A DNA stretch of 64,000 nt from Panorpa germanica (Eukaryota > Arthropoda > Insecta > Mecoptera > Panorpidae), in assembly GCA_963678705.1 (NCBI GenBank), contig OY783208.1, forward strand, positions 7,006,001 through 7,070,000. The letters run 5' to 3'. Every line of letters starts with the position of its first letter. Positions within the stretch are counted from its first letter, which is position 1. Positions 53,210 through 64,000 of the stretch are shown here, in pieces. Both the position numbers and the translations under genes were made by a program. The notes under the pieces are model-generated. The model searched no databases, was not told where the DNA came from, and worked only from the letters and a program-made list of their open reading frames with translations.

Positions 53210-55122
53210 AAACTAATATAACGAATATTGTTGAAGATAAATAATATTCATTAAAAAAATCACGATCCATACTAAAGATTACATCTATTTATTTCTTCAT
53301 TTAAATATTTATATTTTGCAGACTCTAAAATGTAGAATTCAATTAAGTTTTATACCCCTGCTAGTTTCAAGTTTATAACTCCGGTCATAAATCATAAACC
53401 TACTCCGCTTTTAATTCAGCAGTGAACCGTCGTTGCAATGTCTGTAGCTCATAAAAAGGGCCTTTCCTATGAACGACTGAATAGAAAACGAACACGTTCC
53501 AGACAAATAATTCATGATATGTAATAGAAATTAAGTAGAATTTACTCCAAAATGTTTACTGGGCAAGATATTATAAATTTAAATACTTTCAAAATTTTTA
53601 TAGTTGATGGTATGGCACTTGTTCACAAAATTCAGTTAAATAAGTTCAATACTTTTGGTGATTTTGCCGAGGCTTTCTTCAAAAAAATAATGCAATTTTT
53701 TAAGTTGCCTGACGTGAAGAGAATAGATGTAATATTCGACAGATAAGACGATATTTCTATAAAGTTTTTGGAGTCAAAGTTACGGAGTAAAGGCCAAATT
53801 ATTAAAAATGTCCTAATTTCAAGTCATTCAACAAAAATTCCTGCTTATTAAAATAAATTACAACTTGTTCGATTTCTTTGCACTAATGCTCCAAAATATG
53901 CACAAGTTAAAGAAGACTGCAAGATGTACATTTGTGGAGGATTCGACGATCCAACTAAATGTTTCAAGTTACAAGGGTCGTTATTTTGTGAGGTACTTGA
54001 ATTACATTCAAACCACTTAGAAGCTGATTCAAGAATGTTTTGCCATATGTCCCATGCAGTAAGGATTCAATCTGCTCATATTATTATAATCAGCGCTGAT
54101 ACAGATGTATTCATATTGGGAATTTATTTCTGGAAATACTTAGCAAATATCGGGTGTCTTGGTCTATGGTTCGATGGTTCTCATACAAAGAAACATTTTC
54201 TAGGATGCCATTTAGCTGCTGAATCACTGGGTGAAAGGATATGCGATATTTTGCCAGCATTACGTGCTATAAGTGGTTGCGACACTACTAGCAGATTTGG
54301 CAGTAAAATGCAATGTTTGAAAGCTGCGTCTGAAGATTTTGTACAAACAGCCCTTATATCTTTAGGAAACCTTGACCTAAATAATGAACAATTGAAACAG
54401 TTAGAAGTAGTTTGCACTTATTTATTTTAAAAAAAAAATTATTTGCTGATGAACTCAGATATAAACTGATTTCACAAAACATAGGTTTCGGTTTTAATTT
54501 GATGAAAGTGATATGCACATCAGATGCTTTGCATTTGCATTTATTAAGGGCTACAGTACAAACATTTATTTGGATAAATTCTTATCAAACACAATAACAC
54601 CCCATCGATTATTGTTTGTACGGTTATGAAAAGTTGAATGGTGACTTACGTCCACGACAAATGACTAAGCCGCCTTTACCAGAGTTATTAATTCAACCTT
54701 GTGCAGTTGCAAAAAATCCAAATTATTTTGTATTTCTCTATGTAAATGTATTAATAACAATTGTCTAAATATAATTGAGTAATTGTTTGCCTACTTCATG
54801 TATATTTTTATTTAAATTTACTGTTTTTTTTAATATATAATCTTTTTTATTAATAAAAAATTATTATTATTACTATTATTTTTATTTTATTTTTTTCATT
54901 TAACAATCCATCCTCACTGAAATAATCATTAAAATGATTTTATAGATTGTACTCAATACATTTTCTTTACAAATAAGAGTAGAGCGGTAAAAAAAAATGG
55001 ACCAAATATTTGACCGACAAGATCCGCATTATTAATTTTTGACCTTTTCTTAACTTAAATCTATTGGTGGAATTCGGTCCTCACATTTTGCATACTCACT
55101 TACCTCTAGTGCCTCTACTAAT

Positions 55123-55756
55123 AGAATACAAACCTTAAACACAAAATAGAAAAATTGAAATTAAAAATTAAAATTATTTGAGCAAAAACGGATAAATGGA
55201 AAAAACAGATGCAAAAATAATTGGATGCTATATTATAGGTAATAATTGAAATAGCTATGTATAATTTAGTAATAATCTATTAAATAACCCGCTTGTAACA
55301 ATTAAATTGCACAAACAAAACAAATGAGAGGAACGCTTTCAAAGAAATCCAAATGCTATCAGTCAACAGTGACACAAAGGTGTAATATAAATCCGCAAAA
55401 ACAAAGTTGCAACTACTAAAGATAATAATAACAGTGAATAATTAAACTATAATATGTTTATATTGTAAAATGACACTTGCCCAATAATAATAGTAGTAAA
55501 CAGCAATAGTTGAAGTATGAATACCGTCCTGAATAATTAATAATACTAATAATAAATAAATATAATAATTAATATTAGTCAAGTATAAGTTAAGTAACAA
55601 CAAGCCTATCTTTATCTTTAATAAGACATATATTATTGTATTTTTATTTATTTGTATTTATTATATTGTGAAATATGTAATTTAGTTTATATTCTTATTT
55701 CTATGTAAATAGCATATGTATTTACTAATTAATTTATCTATTATTTATATCTCTTA
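55123..55756. other. AT-rich non-coding stretch
   Basis: No gene or named repeat was seen. Confidence 0.4.
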
Positions 55757-56104
55757 GACCTTTCGCACATGAGGCAACTGATTGCAACCCTCAACCCCGA
55801 ATCTGCTCAAACGAAATGAAAATGGAACTGTGTTGTTAGTGAGACAACGCACGTTATACAAGCGAGAGAAAACACACGGCACGAACGAAACTAAACTGGT
55901 TTTGAGTCTATTTCTTGGTTGCATGCTTTTGATGATGACATCATGAACAAAGATGTGCACGACTACTATTCAAAAGTATTTAAAAACATGCATACATACA
56001 AATACGTCACAATAAAATCCCCTGTTATGCTATTGTTAAAAATGCAATAGTCACGAAACATGACACGACTAGTTTGCAATCAGTCGACTAGTGTGCGGAG
56101 GGCC
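55757..56104. mobile_element. Short inverted-end element, TA flanks
   Basis: 348 bp with inverted ends of about 31 bp: GACCTTTCGCACATGAGG on the left and, as the reverse complement, GGCCCTCCGCACACTAGT on the right, both reaching GACTGATTGCAA or ACTGATTGCAA. TA lies on both sides. It is likely a Harbinger-related or other TA-inserting MITE. Confidence 0.6.
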
Positions 56105-56114
56105 TAAAAAACTG

Positions 56115-56245
56115 GGACAACTACGTCCAAGTTAAAGATCAGGAGGAACATATTTTTTGTTGTTATTACAGTTCATGTCATTTATTTTTCTTAAACGAAT
56201 AATTTAATGAAATCTTAAAAAGTACATATTTTAATAGTGATATAC
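56115..56245. repeat. Copy of the 131-bp segment at 2512-2642
   Basis: Same orientation, scattered differences. Here it is followed by unrelated sequence and not by zinc fingers. Confidence 0.6.
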
Positions 56246-56500
56246 TGAGATCCGCCCCATGGATTGTTGCAGGTGGTTTGTGACGTACTGGAGGTACAAA
56301 TGAGCCCCAATATCTTCAATACGTACTTCTGATGTTGTTGGTTCGAAGGACCCCTTCATTACCAGTCCTAATTAACTATTATTTATTTAAGTTCAAGCAG
56401 ATGATTGCACAGAAAACACAAACTTGTTCTAACTTCTTTTAATACACATAGAAAATGAAACATAAAGTTGTTGATATAGAAAACATGAACCGTTCGCTTT

Positions 56501-57433
56501 GGAGTTTGATCGAGTAAGGATGAGTTAGACCGAAGCGTCGTGTTCCTGCTAGACACACACGCCAAAAACGCTTATCAAAGTAAGTTGATCGGAGGATCGC
56601 AAGTAAAGCTGCAGCTCCAGGATATTGAAACATACCAAAGAATAGTGACACTCCTAAAGGATAGGAACACCGAGTTCCACACATACCAACAAAAAATGGA
56701 CAAAAGCTATAAAGTGGTGGTAAGACACCTACATCACTCCACGGATGAATCGGACATAAAGAAGGAATTAGAAAACTATGGGCACAAGGTCATTCGAACA
56801 AGCAACATCAAACAAAGAACCACTAAAATTCCTTTACCATTGTTCTTTGTAGAATTAGAACAAAAGCCTAACAACAAAGACATCTTTGACCTGGAATTCC
56901 TACTAAATAGTAAAATTAAAATTGAACCACTAAAATTCAAAAGGGAGGTACCGCAATGCACAAAATGCCAAAGATATGGTCACACCAAAACCTACTGTTA
57001 CCGAAACGCAAGATGTGTTAAATGCGCAGGCGATCACCATACCAGCCAGTGTGACTGGAAGAACCAATTAAACGAAAAAGTTAAATGTGTTCTCTGCAAT
57101 AACAACCACACAGCCAACTACAAAGGATGCGATGTTTATAGGCAAATCGTAGAGCGCAAATTTCCTCCACTTAGACCCAGATTCTCAGAAACTGTTGCCC
57201 CATTACAATCACGCCAAGTCCAGTCAGGTACCTCCTTTGCACAGGTGGTTAGTAACCAAACAGTGAAAACCCAATCTGAACAAGTGCAACAAAATCATAG
57301 TGAATCGAACGTGCAGTCAAATGACATCGCCGAACTAAAAGTTATGATGAAAAGTCTGGTGGAACAAATGAGTACAATGCTCAATCTCATCACAACCTTA
57401 GTCTCACGCTTGCCAATCTCTTCACGTCCCTAA
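56501..57433 (+). pseudogene. Jockey LINE ORF1 (gag-like), N-terminus lost
   Basis: An open frame with the PRE/C-like block (VVVRHLHHSTDESDIKKELE) followed by three CCHC-type knuckles: CTKCQRYGHTKTYC, CVKCAGDHHTSQC and CVLCNNNHTANYKGC. ORF1 protein binds the element's RNA. No ATG fits the family start; the first part is missing by 5' truncation. Confidence 0.82.
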
Positions 57434-60099
57434 GAATCGCACTCTGGAACGCCAATGGTCTTGCTAAACACAGCCAAGAAGTAATTTCCTTTCTTCTAAA
57501 CCAAAACATTGACATTTTGCTAGTTTCTGAAACGCACTTTACCACTAAAAGCTATATGAAGGTTCCAAACTATAGAATATATGACACTAAACATCCGGAC
57601 AATAAAGCGCATGGAGGAACAGCTATCATTATTAAGTCTTCTATACAACACCATGAAATTAATGAATATCGCCAAGACTTCTTGCAAGCAACAAGTATTG
57701 TAATAAGCGAGCTGAACAGACATTTAACTATCTCCGCAGTATACTGTCCACCGAAACACAACATAAAGTCTGAACAGTTCTACTCTTATTACAATACACT
57801 AGGTCCACGTTTCATATCAGGAGGGGATTTTAACGCAAAGCACCCCGAATGGGGATCAAGACTTACAAATCCTAAGGGAAATGAACTATATAAATGCGTT
57901 AAAACACATGGGTTTACAACCCTTTCAAGTGGTGAACCGACGTACTGGCCAACGGATATGGCAAAAACTCCTGATCTAATCGATTTTTGCGTAGTAAAAG
58001 GAATTTCCTCTAATTACCTCAAAGCTGAGTCTAGCCTGGATCTCTCATCTGACCACTCACCAGTCATCGTCACATATATCACCCAAATGATGTATAAAGT
58101 ACCCCTCTTCACAGCACCCAACAAGTACACAGACTGGAGTTTATTCCGAAACTTAATAAATGCTAAACTTAATTGTCAAATCTCACTCAAATCAGAAGAG
58201 GACCTTAATCAAGGAGTTAATCTCTTCAATAATGTGATAAGAGAAGCCACCGAAGAAGCCACACCTCCAGATAGTGTCTTCAACCGAGTAAATGGATGCC
58301 CCCCACAGTTAAAGAAGAAAATTGCTGAAAAGAGAAAGTTGAGAAGATCAAAACACCAGGCTCCCATGCGAAAAAACAAAATTCAACCGTGCATGTAGGG
58401 AACTTAAATGTATGCTAGAAGACATGAAAGAGAAATCACTGCAAAATTATTTAAGTAATTTAACAGCTACAGAAACTACTAACTATTCACTGTGGAAAGC
58501 AACCAAGCGGCTTAAGCAGCCTACAACTTATATTCCGCCTATCAAAACGTCAGATGGTAAATGGGCTAGAACCAACAGTGAGAAAGTCACAATTTTCGCT
58601 GATTACTTCGAAAAAGTTTTTAAACCATTTCCTCCAACCCGCAGTGAAGATGAAGAACAAAACATACATGAATTTCTAAGAGTCCCATCGCAGTCAAGTG
58701 AACCTATAAAACGTATAAGAGTCAGGAAATACAAAACCTAGTAAAGTATAATATAAAAACCAAAAAAGCACCAGGTATTGACAAGATAAGCGGAAAAATT
58801 CTGAAGGAGTTACCGGCGAAAGGAATAATATACCTCACTATTTTATTCAACGCAATTCTAAGATTGAAGACATTTCCGCTTAAGTGGAAAACTGCAGAAA
58901 TAATACTTATTCCAAAACCAGGTAAAGACGCAAAAGAGGTATCGTCATACAGACCCATAAGTCTTCTTCCGGTAGTGTCAAAACTTTTTGAAAAACTTAT
59001 TCTTAAAAGACTGAAGATTATTTTCGAAAATAGCAAACTAATTCCAACACATCAGTTTGGCTTTAGACAACAGCATGCTACAACTGAACAAGTACATCGA
59101 GTAGCCTGCACTATAAATTCAGCACTACAGGAGAAGAAGTATTGCTCAGCGGTTTTTCTTGATATCAGCCAAGCGTTTGACAAGGTATGGCATCCTGGAC
59201 TACTGTTTAAACTAAAAACTGCACTGCCAAATGACTTTTTCCAGATACTAAAGTCTTATATCACAAACAGAAAGTTTATGATAAAATATCAGAATGAAAA
59301 ATCAACGATACGTGACATTGAATCGGGCGTTCCTCAAGGTAGTGTTCTCGGACCAGTACTATATTTATTATTTACTTCTGACCTTCCTACCATGCGTGAA
59401 ACAACAGTAGCAACCTACGCTGATGATACCTCAATTCTGGCACTTCATGAAGACTCCGTCATTGCTTCCGCAAAACTGCAGAAACATCTACTACAGATTC
59501 AGAATTGGTTAAAAGATTGGAGAATAAAAGTAAACGAAACTAAATCAGTTCACGTAACTTTCACACTAAGGAAGAATTCTTGCCCCCCAGTCACACTAAA
59601 TAATTTACAACTTCCACAGGCAGAGACAGTAAAATACTTAGGTATCCACTTGGACAGACGCCTAACATGGAGAACGCATATCTGGAAGAAACGGTTGCAG
59701 TTAGAAAGTAAAAGAAGAGATATGTACTGGCTCTTGGGCTGGAAGTCTCAGTTATCCATCAGTAATAAACTACTGTTGTACAAGGTCATACTGAAGCCAA
59801 TATGGACATATGGGATAGAGCTATGGGGCAGTGCCAGCAATTCTAATATAGAGATTCTACAAAGGTTTCAAAAGAAACTGTTAAAGCAAATCCTTAACGT
59901 ACCGCGATTCGTTCCAAACTGGTTAACACATCAAGATCTAAGGGTTCCATATATAAGAAGTCCAATTAAGGATAGCAGCAAGAAATACGTAAAAAGATTA
60001 GAAGTTCATCCAAATGAATCAGTTGTACAACTTTTCCAGCATAAACCGATTAGACGACTGAAACGTAAAAATCCAATTGACCTACCAAATATGGTGTAG
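57434..60099 (+). pseudogene. Jockey LINE ORF2 (endonuclease and reverse transcriptase), two frameshifts
   Basis: The AP-type endonuclease reads ALWNANGL, LLVSETHF, GGDFNAKHPEWGS and SSDHSPVIV (57440-58080). Frame breaks lie near 58370 and 58735. The reverse transcriptase runs to 60099 with IILIPKPGKDAKEVSSYRPI, FLDISQAFDKVWH, GVPQGSVLGP and the catalytic YADD (TYADDTSIL, near 59415). ORF2 protein nicks DNA and primes reverse transcription. Confidence 0.87.
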
Positions 60100-60393
60100 A
60101 ATAGGTTCCATATGTACTAAATATTATTGTAATAGGTTAAGTCAAAGGGTGAGTCATCGATGGATGGCAAGCTCGCATGTCATTTTTTATTTATATATAT
60201 TCCCAAAATTTAATTATTGTTCTTCGAGATCAGATTGTAAATTATGTATGTTGTAAAATAAAAAAAAAAAAAAAGTTATTTGTTATATGGATAAGAGTTC
60301 TGTGGTAAGAATGTTGTCTCTTTTACGCTCTATTGAATAAAAGAGATAGCAACTTAGCGGACTTGACGTTACATGGCTTGGAATGTTCTATAA

Positions 60394-60536
60394 CGTTGAA
60401 TCCCTTTAATAATTAAAGAAACAAATATTCTATTTAAATTTTTAATATCTTCTAAGATATAACGAGTTATTGAAATACAATTTTACATTTGAGGTCCTCG
60501 TAACCAACTTTATCAATATAATGCACTGCTTTATTG
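60394..60536 (-). repeat. Divergent GGGCTTG-family fragment
   Basis: AACGTTGAATCCCTTTAATA to ACCAACTTTATCAATATAAT, an old copy without ends. Confidence 0.6.
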
Positions 60537-61217
60537 CCCAGAGATTTGAAGGATCCATTCCAATTCATTATTTGTTCTTAATTTAATGTAAATTGTATAT
60601 CATTATATCATTCCCTGTAACCGTTTTAATTTAATATTTTAGGTTTAGGCGTCCTTTTAGAATCTAGAAACAACCCAGCTTTCAAACTTAAAGAACTAAA
60701 ATGTTATCCATCGTTATAACGTACGTACAAATGTAACTTACAATTTGTCACAATCTCTATTTTCTCTATTCTACTTCATGGATTCTACTTTTGATTTTTA
60801 ACTTAGCTTTACGCCGTCTCTTGTATAGGTGAACTGCAACTTCCTTCGATACTCTGACGGGTGCTCTGGTCCAGGGGGCTGATCTAGGTCTAGGCTAACA
60901 AGGTCTAGGCTACCAAGGTCTAGGCTAACAGAAAAAACTTAGAATAAAGTTTAATAATTATTTATTCACGTCGGAATTTCGGTTTACAGAAATTTAAATC
61001 TGAACACTGTTTTAACTAAGAATCTAACATGTCTTAGTTCTAAAACCCGCAACGCGCATAAGTCCTGGTAACGAAAATGGACTTAGACACGAGATGAGGC
61101 TACACAACAGACTGATTTTAATTTAAATAAACCAGAAGGGTTTAGCTGATAGGGCCCCACCCCTTTTAAAATTACATCATCCGCGTTCTTTGTTCAAAAC
61201 AATGCGGAATCAGCATT
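60537..61217. other. Non-coding stretch with a 17-bp tandem repeat
   Basis: Three units of AAGGTCTAGGCTAACA-like sequence lie at about 60883-60930. The following 280 bp look LTR-like in composition but have no ends I can define. No gene was seen. Confidence 0.4.
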
Positions 61218-62323
61218 ATTAGGGTGGTCGATCACATTGAATTTGTATCTCGCTTACTCTGCTAGTTTCTAGTAGGTTCGTTTCAAATCTATACAACGGA
61301 TATTCTTAATTACTTTAGTTTTATTACTTAAATACAATAAGGCCTTATACTATGGTCTTAATACTAAAAGGAAATGCTTATTCTAAGGTTCTTAATACAA
61401 TAGGTACAATTAATGTAACAATTTTTTAAACAAATTGGATGCGCTTAAAAATTTATTAATTTCTTCTTAGCGAGAATTGAACCTAGGAACACAAGAGGCA
61501 TCTACATATTTTAACATAAACCGAGGAATGTGGTAGAAAAAGTTACAAATTCATGAGTTCGTTATATTTATTAAACACACGCCATAAAGTAAACCTCCAG
61601 TGGATACAAACAGTTTAGATCACATACAGAACACACCTAGAAAGTAAAATATATGACATAAATTATAAGAATATTATTTTAAAGCTAAATGTGTGTTTTT
61701 ATGTCGTTTTAAATTTGATAATTGATTAAACGTTTTATTACATTCCTTGCAAGAAAATGGGTTTAAAGCTAAATGTGTGTTTTATGTTGCTTTAAATGTG
61801 ATGGGTATTGAAACATTTTAGTACACTCATTACAAGAATACAAATTCTTTGTTGAATGCACCCGCATATGTTTTATAATATCCACCTTGTCAACAAACGA
61901 TTTGTTACATACATCACAAATAAAATGTTTCAGCTTCGATTTTAATTTTCCACTTTGCAGTTGTTCGTTATTCAGAGGTTCGGCTGGTTTTTCAACTATG
62001 GACTTCTCATGTTCCCCACAACTAGGTGGTGCATCCAGGTGTTCCTATAATTTAGTTCCATTCAGGAACATATCTTTGCAATAATCAGAGGGCTCATGAC
62101 ACGGCTCAAGTTTAATGAAGTACTGATTGTCCCATGGTAAAATTGCATTTTCTTCTAGACTGTCTGGTTCTTCTTTAATTTCATCACATGACTCTACATC
62201 TTTGACCACACGTTCTTCCTTTATATCTACTTTTATATCTTCGTTTATATTTCCTGTTTCCAGTGGTTCATTTAACTCCACGTCAATTTCCAGTTTTATG
62301 TTTTGTGATTTATAATCCTCCAT
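61218..62323 (-). pseudogene. Zinc-finger gene copy 3, stop and frameshift
   Basis: The acidic N-terminus is open from ATG (62323) to a stop at 62045-62047, where copy 2 has a Gln codon. Beyond it lie remnants of about four fingers (61680-61960), with a 1-bp loss near 61781 that shifts the frame. Flanks match copy 2 closely. It is probably dead. The 92-residue acidic stub alone could still be translated. Confidence 0.78.
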
Positions 62324-63369
62324 TTTATTACAACAGTTTTATCGTTTTCTGAAACTAATTAACAATTTATTACTATTCGAAGTAAATAGGGGCAACCTGT
62401 CGATAAAACTTCAAATATAAGTGATTTAATTACAAAATCATTTCTTAGCAATATTGTTGAATAAATGAGGTTAAGTTGAACTTATGTAAAGCTTGTAATA
62501 AATCTGTAGTAAATTAATATATTGTAATCGCAAAGAAAATAAATAAATCTAAAGTGAAAAGGAACGTTCAAGCCATTGGAATAAAGTTTAAATTTAATTA
62601 TGTATTTAACAGTTTTTGTTCATTAACTTTAAAATGATAGTAAATCAAGAGTCCTACTTTTTGAATAATTAATTGATATATGGTTTAATAAACGTATATT
62701 TTCGTTTTTATTTTACCTTTAGATAGCCTGGTAACACAATATTTTCAGATAAAATACAATAATCTGTAGCGCTATTGTTTAATCGTTTCAATGAACTGTC
62801 AAAATGAATAATTCAGTTGTGGACTTATTAAATACTTTTAAGGATGTACCGTCAATGCAAAAAGTTAATCTCTCGGTAAATCGAATTACTAAATAAATGA
62901 CGTACAAATATTCAACCTTTGAAAAATGAAAGTTTCAGTTCTCAATTAAATTGCTTCTGGCCTGTTAAAATTATTTTTTATTCATATAAAAGTATAATAA
63001 TTAGAATATTAACTATAATTAATGTGAAGTTTATATTAATTCAATTCAAATTCAAATTACATATCTGTAAAAAAGTAATAATAAATTTGGCAACGTTGTT
63101 ATAATAAGTGTATGATTTATTCATTCTTGGAGTTTAATTTCGTTTTAATTGAATTTTTGTCTACAGTTGCCATTCATATCCTTAAGGTATCCTTTAAATA
63201 ATTTTCTTCTTCCAATAGTTTCAAAAAAGATTTTTTTTATATACACTTAGTTTTTGAAAACTGTCATCATTTTTCCATAATCAAAAGCTATGATATGTGG
63301 TGAAATTGATCTAGAAATTGTGATATTTATGAAAATTATCTGTTCTAAATCATTTCTAAAAAGAAAACT
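62324..63369. repeat. Right flank of the zinc-finger segmental duplication
   Basis: 62324-63170 is colinear with 44555-45303 plus 46591-46670 of copy 2 and provides the LINE-free site. The rest is unremarkable AT-rich sequence. Confidence 0.65.
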
Positions 63370-63937
63370 GTTGATTGTTGATTGAAATAGATATTTATAA
63401 ATGTGTATTGGTGTTTTTATTTTATTAAATATCTAAATGCTGTCGGAGATATAGCAATTAAAAACTTAAATTGTAGTTTTAGAACCATTTGTATGACGTG
63501 AAAATTTATTGTATATGTGTTGATTAGGTCAGTGCTGTGGTCATGTTTTGTAACTGTTGGTAGTCCAAATTATCAAGTCAAGTCAAATAATAATAATTTC
63601 TAATTTTATTTAATCCTGCTAAGGCCGACATAGTATTGAAACTTTATTATTCCTTGAAATAGCTGTAAATAATATTTGATATTTTGATATGTAAATACAT
63701 ATAGCAGAGATTTATGAGCTGTAAGGTTGGCAGCGGTTGAGATGTTACATGCATTTGAAATGTGTTCAACGTTGAATACCTTTAATAATTAAAGAGTCAA
63801 AATGACTTTTTCAATTGTTAATATATCTTAACTTGTAAGGAGTTATTAAAAAATAATTGAACATTTGAGGTTCTAGTAACCCACTTTATCAATATATAGT
63901 ACACTTTCATAAAAATTAAGACATAGGACAAAAGCCC
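63370..63937 (-). mobile_element. GGGCTTG-family element, 3' end shortened
   Basis: The reverse complement of the family from TTGATTGAAATAGATATTT to CATAGGACAAAAGCCC. The outermost 3' inverted end is lost. Confidence 0.8.
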
Positions 63938-64000
63938 AATCAAGAACAATGGGTTTGTGAACTTTGTTTTACAAAAGTTGACTGAATTATGCAGAGTTCT
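63938..64000. other. Window end, no feature seen
   Basis: Too short to judge. Confidence 0.3.

Larger units (their letters stand above)
47371..53563 (-). mobile_element. CCCAGTAAAC-family element carrying a provirus and a solo LTR
   Basis: The ends are CCCAGTAAAAAATTTGG (left) and CCAAAATGTTTACTGGG (right). Native parts are 47371-47692, 52377-52559 and 53210-53563, about 850 bp together. CAA lies on both sides, and removing the element with one CAA rejoins the PIN-like reading frame. Confidence 0.85.
46859..54720 (+). pseudogene. PIN/FEN-like nuclease-domain gene, split by a 6.2-kb insertion
   Basis: The first part (to 47370) includes SFMVASQRRFDTKILASYEV. A frame change near 47040 lies before it. 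The frame resumes without shift at 53564 after the insertion: FKIFIVDGMALVHK, VKRIDVIFDR, then HSNHLEADSRMF, IISADTDVFILG and ISGCDTTSRFG. These acidic clusters have the order seen in PIN/FEN-like folds. Two in-frame stops (near 53743 and 53849) and a frameshift near 54425 follow, then a C-terminal block with TSDALHLHLLRATVQTFIW. I recall similar proteins of unknown function in other invertebrates and fish, but cannot name the family. This copy is dead. Confidence 0.65.
46837..55121 (+). mobile_element. Transposon-like unit with 48-bp inverted ends and a PIN/FEN-like nuclease gene
   Basis: The left end (46836-46883) and right end (55075-55122) are inverted repeats matching at about 41 of 48 positions, with an exact inner block (GAGTATGCAAAATGTGAGGA and CCG). 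TA flanks both ends. Without the nest at 47371-53563 the unit is about 2.1 kb. Its only gene is the split PIN-like frame. No known transposase was recognised. Confidence 0.65.
56501..60275 (+). mobile_element. Jockey-type LINE, 5'-truncated
   Basis: ORF1 without its N-terminus, ORF2 with endonuclease and reverse transcriptase, a short 3' UTR and a poly(A) run at about 60258-60274. ORF2 is broken in two places, so the element is inactive. The 5' junction is not sharply defined, and no target duplication was found. Confidence 0.85.

Noticed and set aside
60883..60930. Three 17-bp repeats as a CRISPR-like array
   Set aside because: There are no unique spacers and the genome is eukaryotic; it is a simple tandem repeat.

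Overview
The window is AT-rich insect nuclear DNA. It carries spliced genes with GT-AG introns, a fatty acyl-CoA reductase (FAR), a sushi/fibrinogen-domain gene and errantivirus-type proviruses with a tRNA-Ser primer site. A beetle-like genome is my guess, but no feature here fixes the order. There are no prokaryotic features, no rRNA and no CRISPR.

Gene content. Three host genes could be assembled by eye from exons with consistent splice sites and phases. (1) A FAR gene lies on the minus strand: exon 1 at 24984-25181, exon 2 at 7926-8080, and the rest beyond the left edge. (2) A secreted protein gene lies on the plus strand inside FAR intron 1 (10921-23209, 12 exons, 586 codons): signal peptide, five sushi/CCP domains and a fibrinogen-related C-terminal domain (FReD). 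(3) A TXNDC17-like thioredoxin gene lies on the minus strand (28246-39542, 3 exons), stretched by transposons in its introns. C2H2 zinc-finger genes with an unusual linker occur on the minus strand: an array at 4443-5255, a three-finger remnant at 2702-2938, and three copies of one acidic-N-terminus gene at about 41 kb, 43.6-44.6 kb (intact, six fingers) and 61.7-62.3 kb.

Mobile DNA fills most of the rest. A roughly 630-bp non-autonomous family with GGGCTTGTGTCCT ends has about ten copies. A roughly 850-bp family has CCCAGTAAAC ends. Harbinger-type elements and MITEs are stacked three deep at 12.8-17.5 kb. Two errantivirus proviruses lie at 31.7-39.1 kb (plus) and 47.7-52.4 kb (minus). Both keep env and an integrase remnant, but neither has recognisable protease, reverse transcriptase or RNase H. 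A Jockey-type LINE lies at 56.5-60.3 kb and another LINE 3' end at 45.3-46.6 kb. A 46.8-55.1 kb unit has 48-bp inverted ends around a PIN/FEN-like nuclease gene that a 6.2-kb nest of younger insertions has split.

Points most worth a second look: the gene-in-intron arrangement; the PIN-nuclease unit with inverted ends and no other transposase; the two proviruses sharing one replacement of the polymerase region; and the empty and occupied sites inside the window that show how several families insert. All calls come from reading the sequence; no database search was run.
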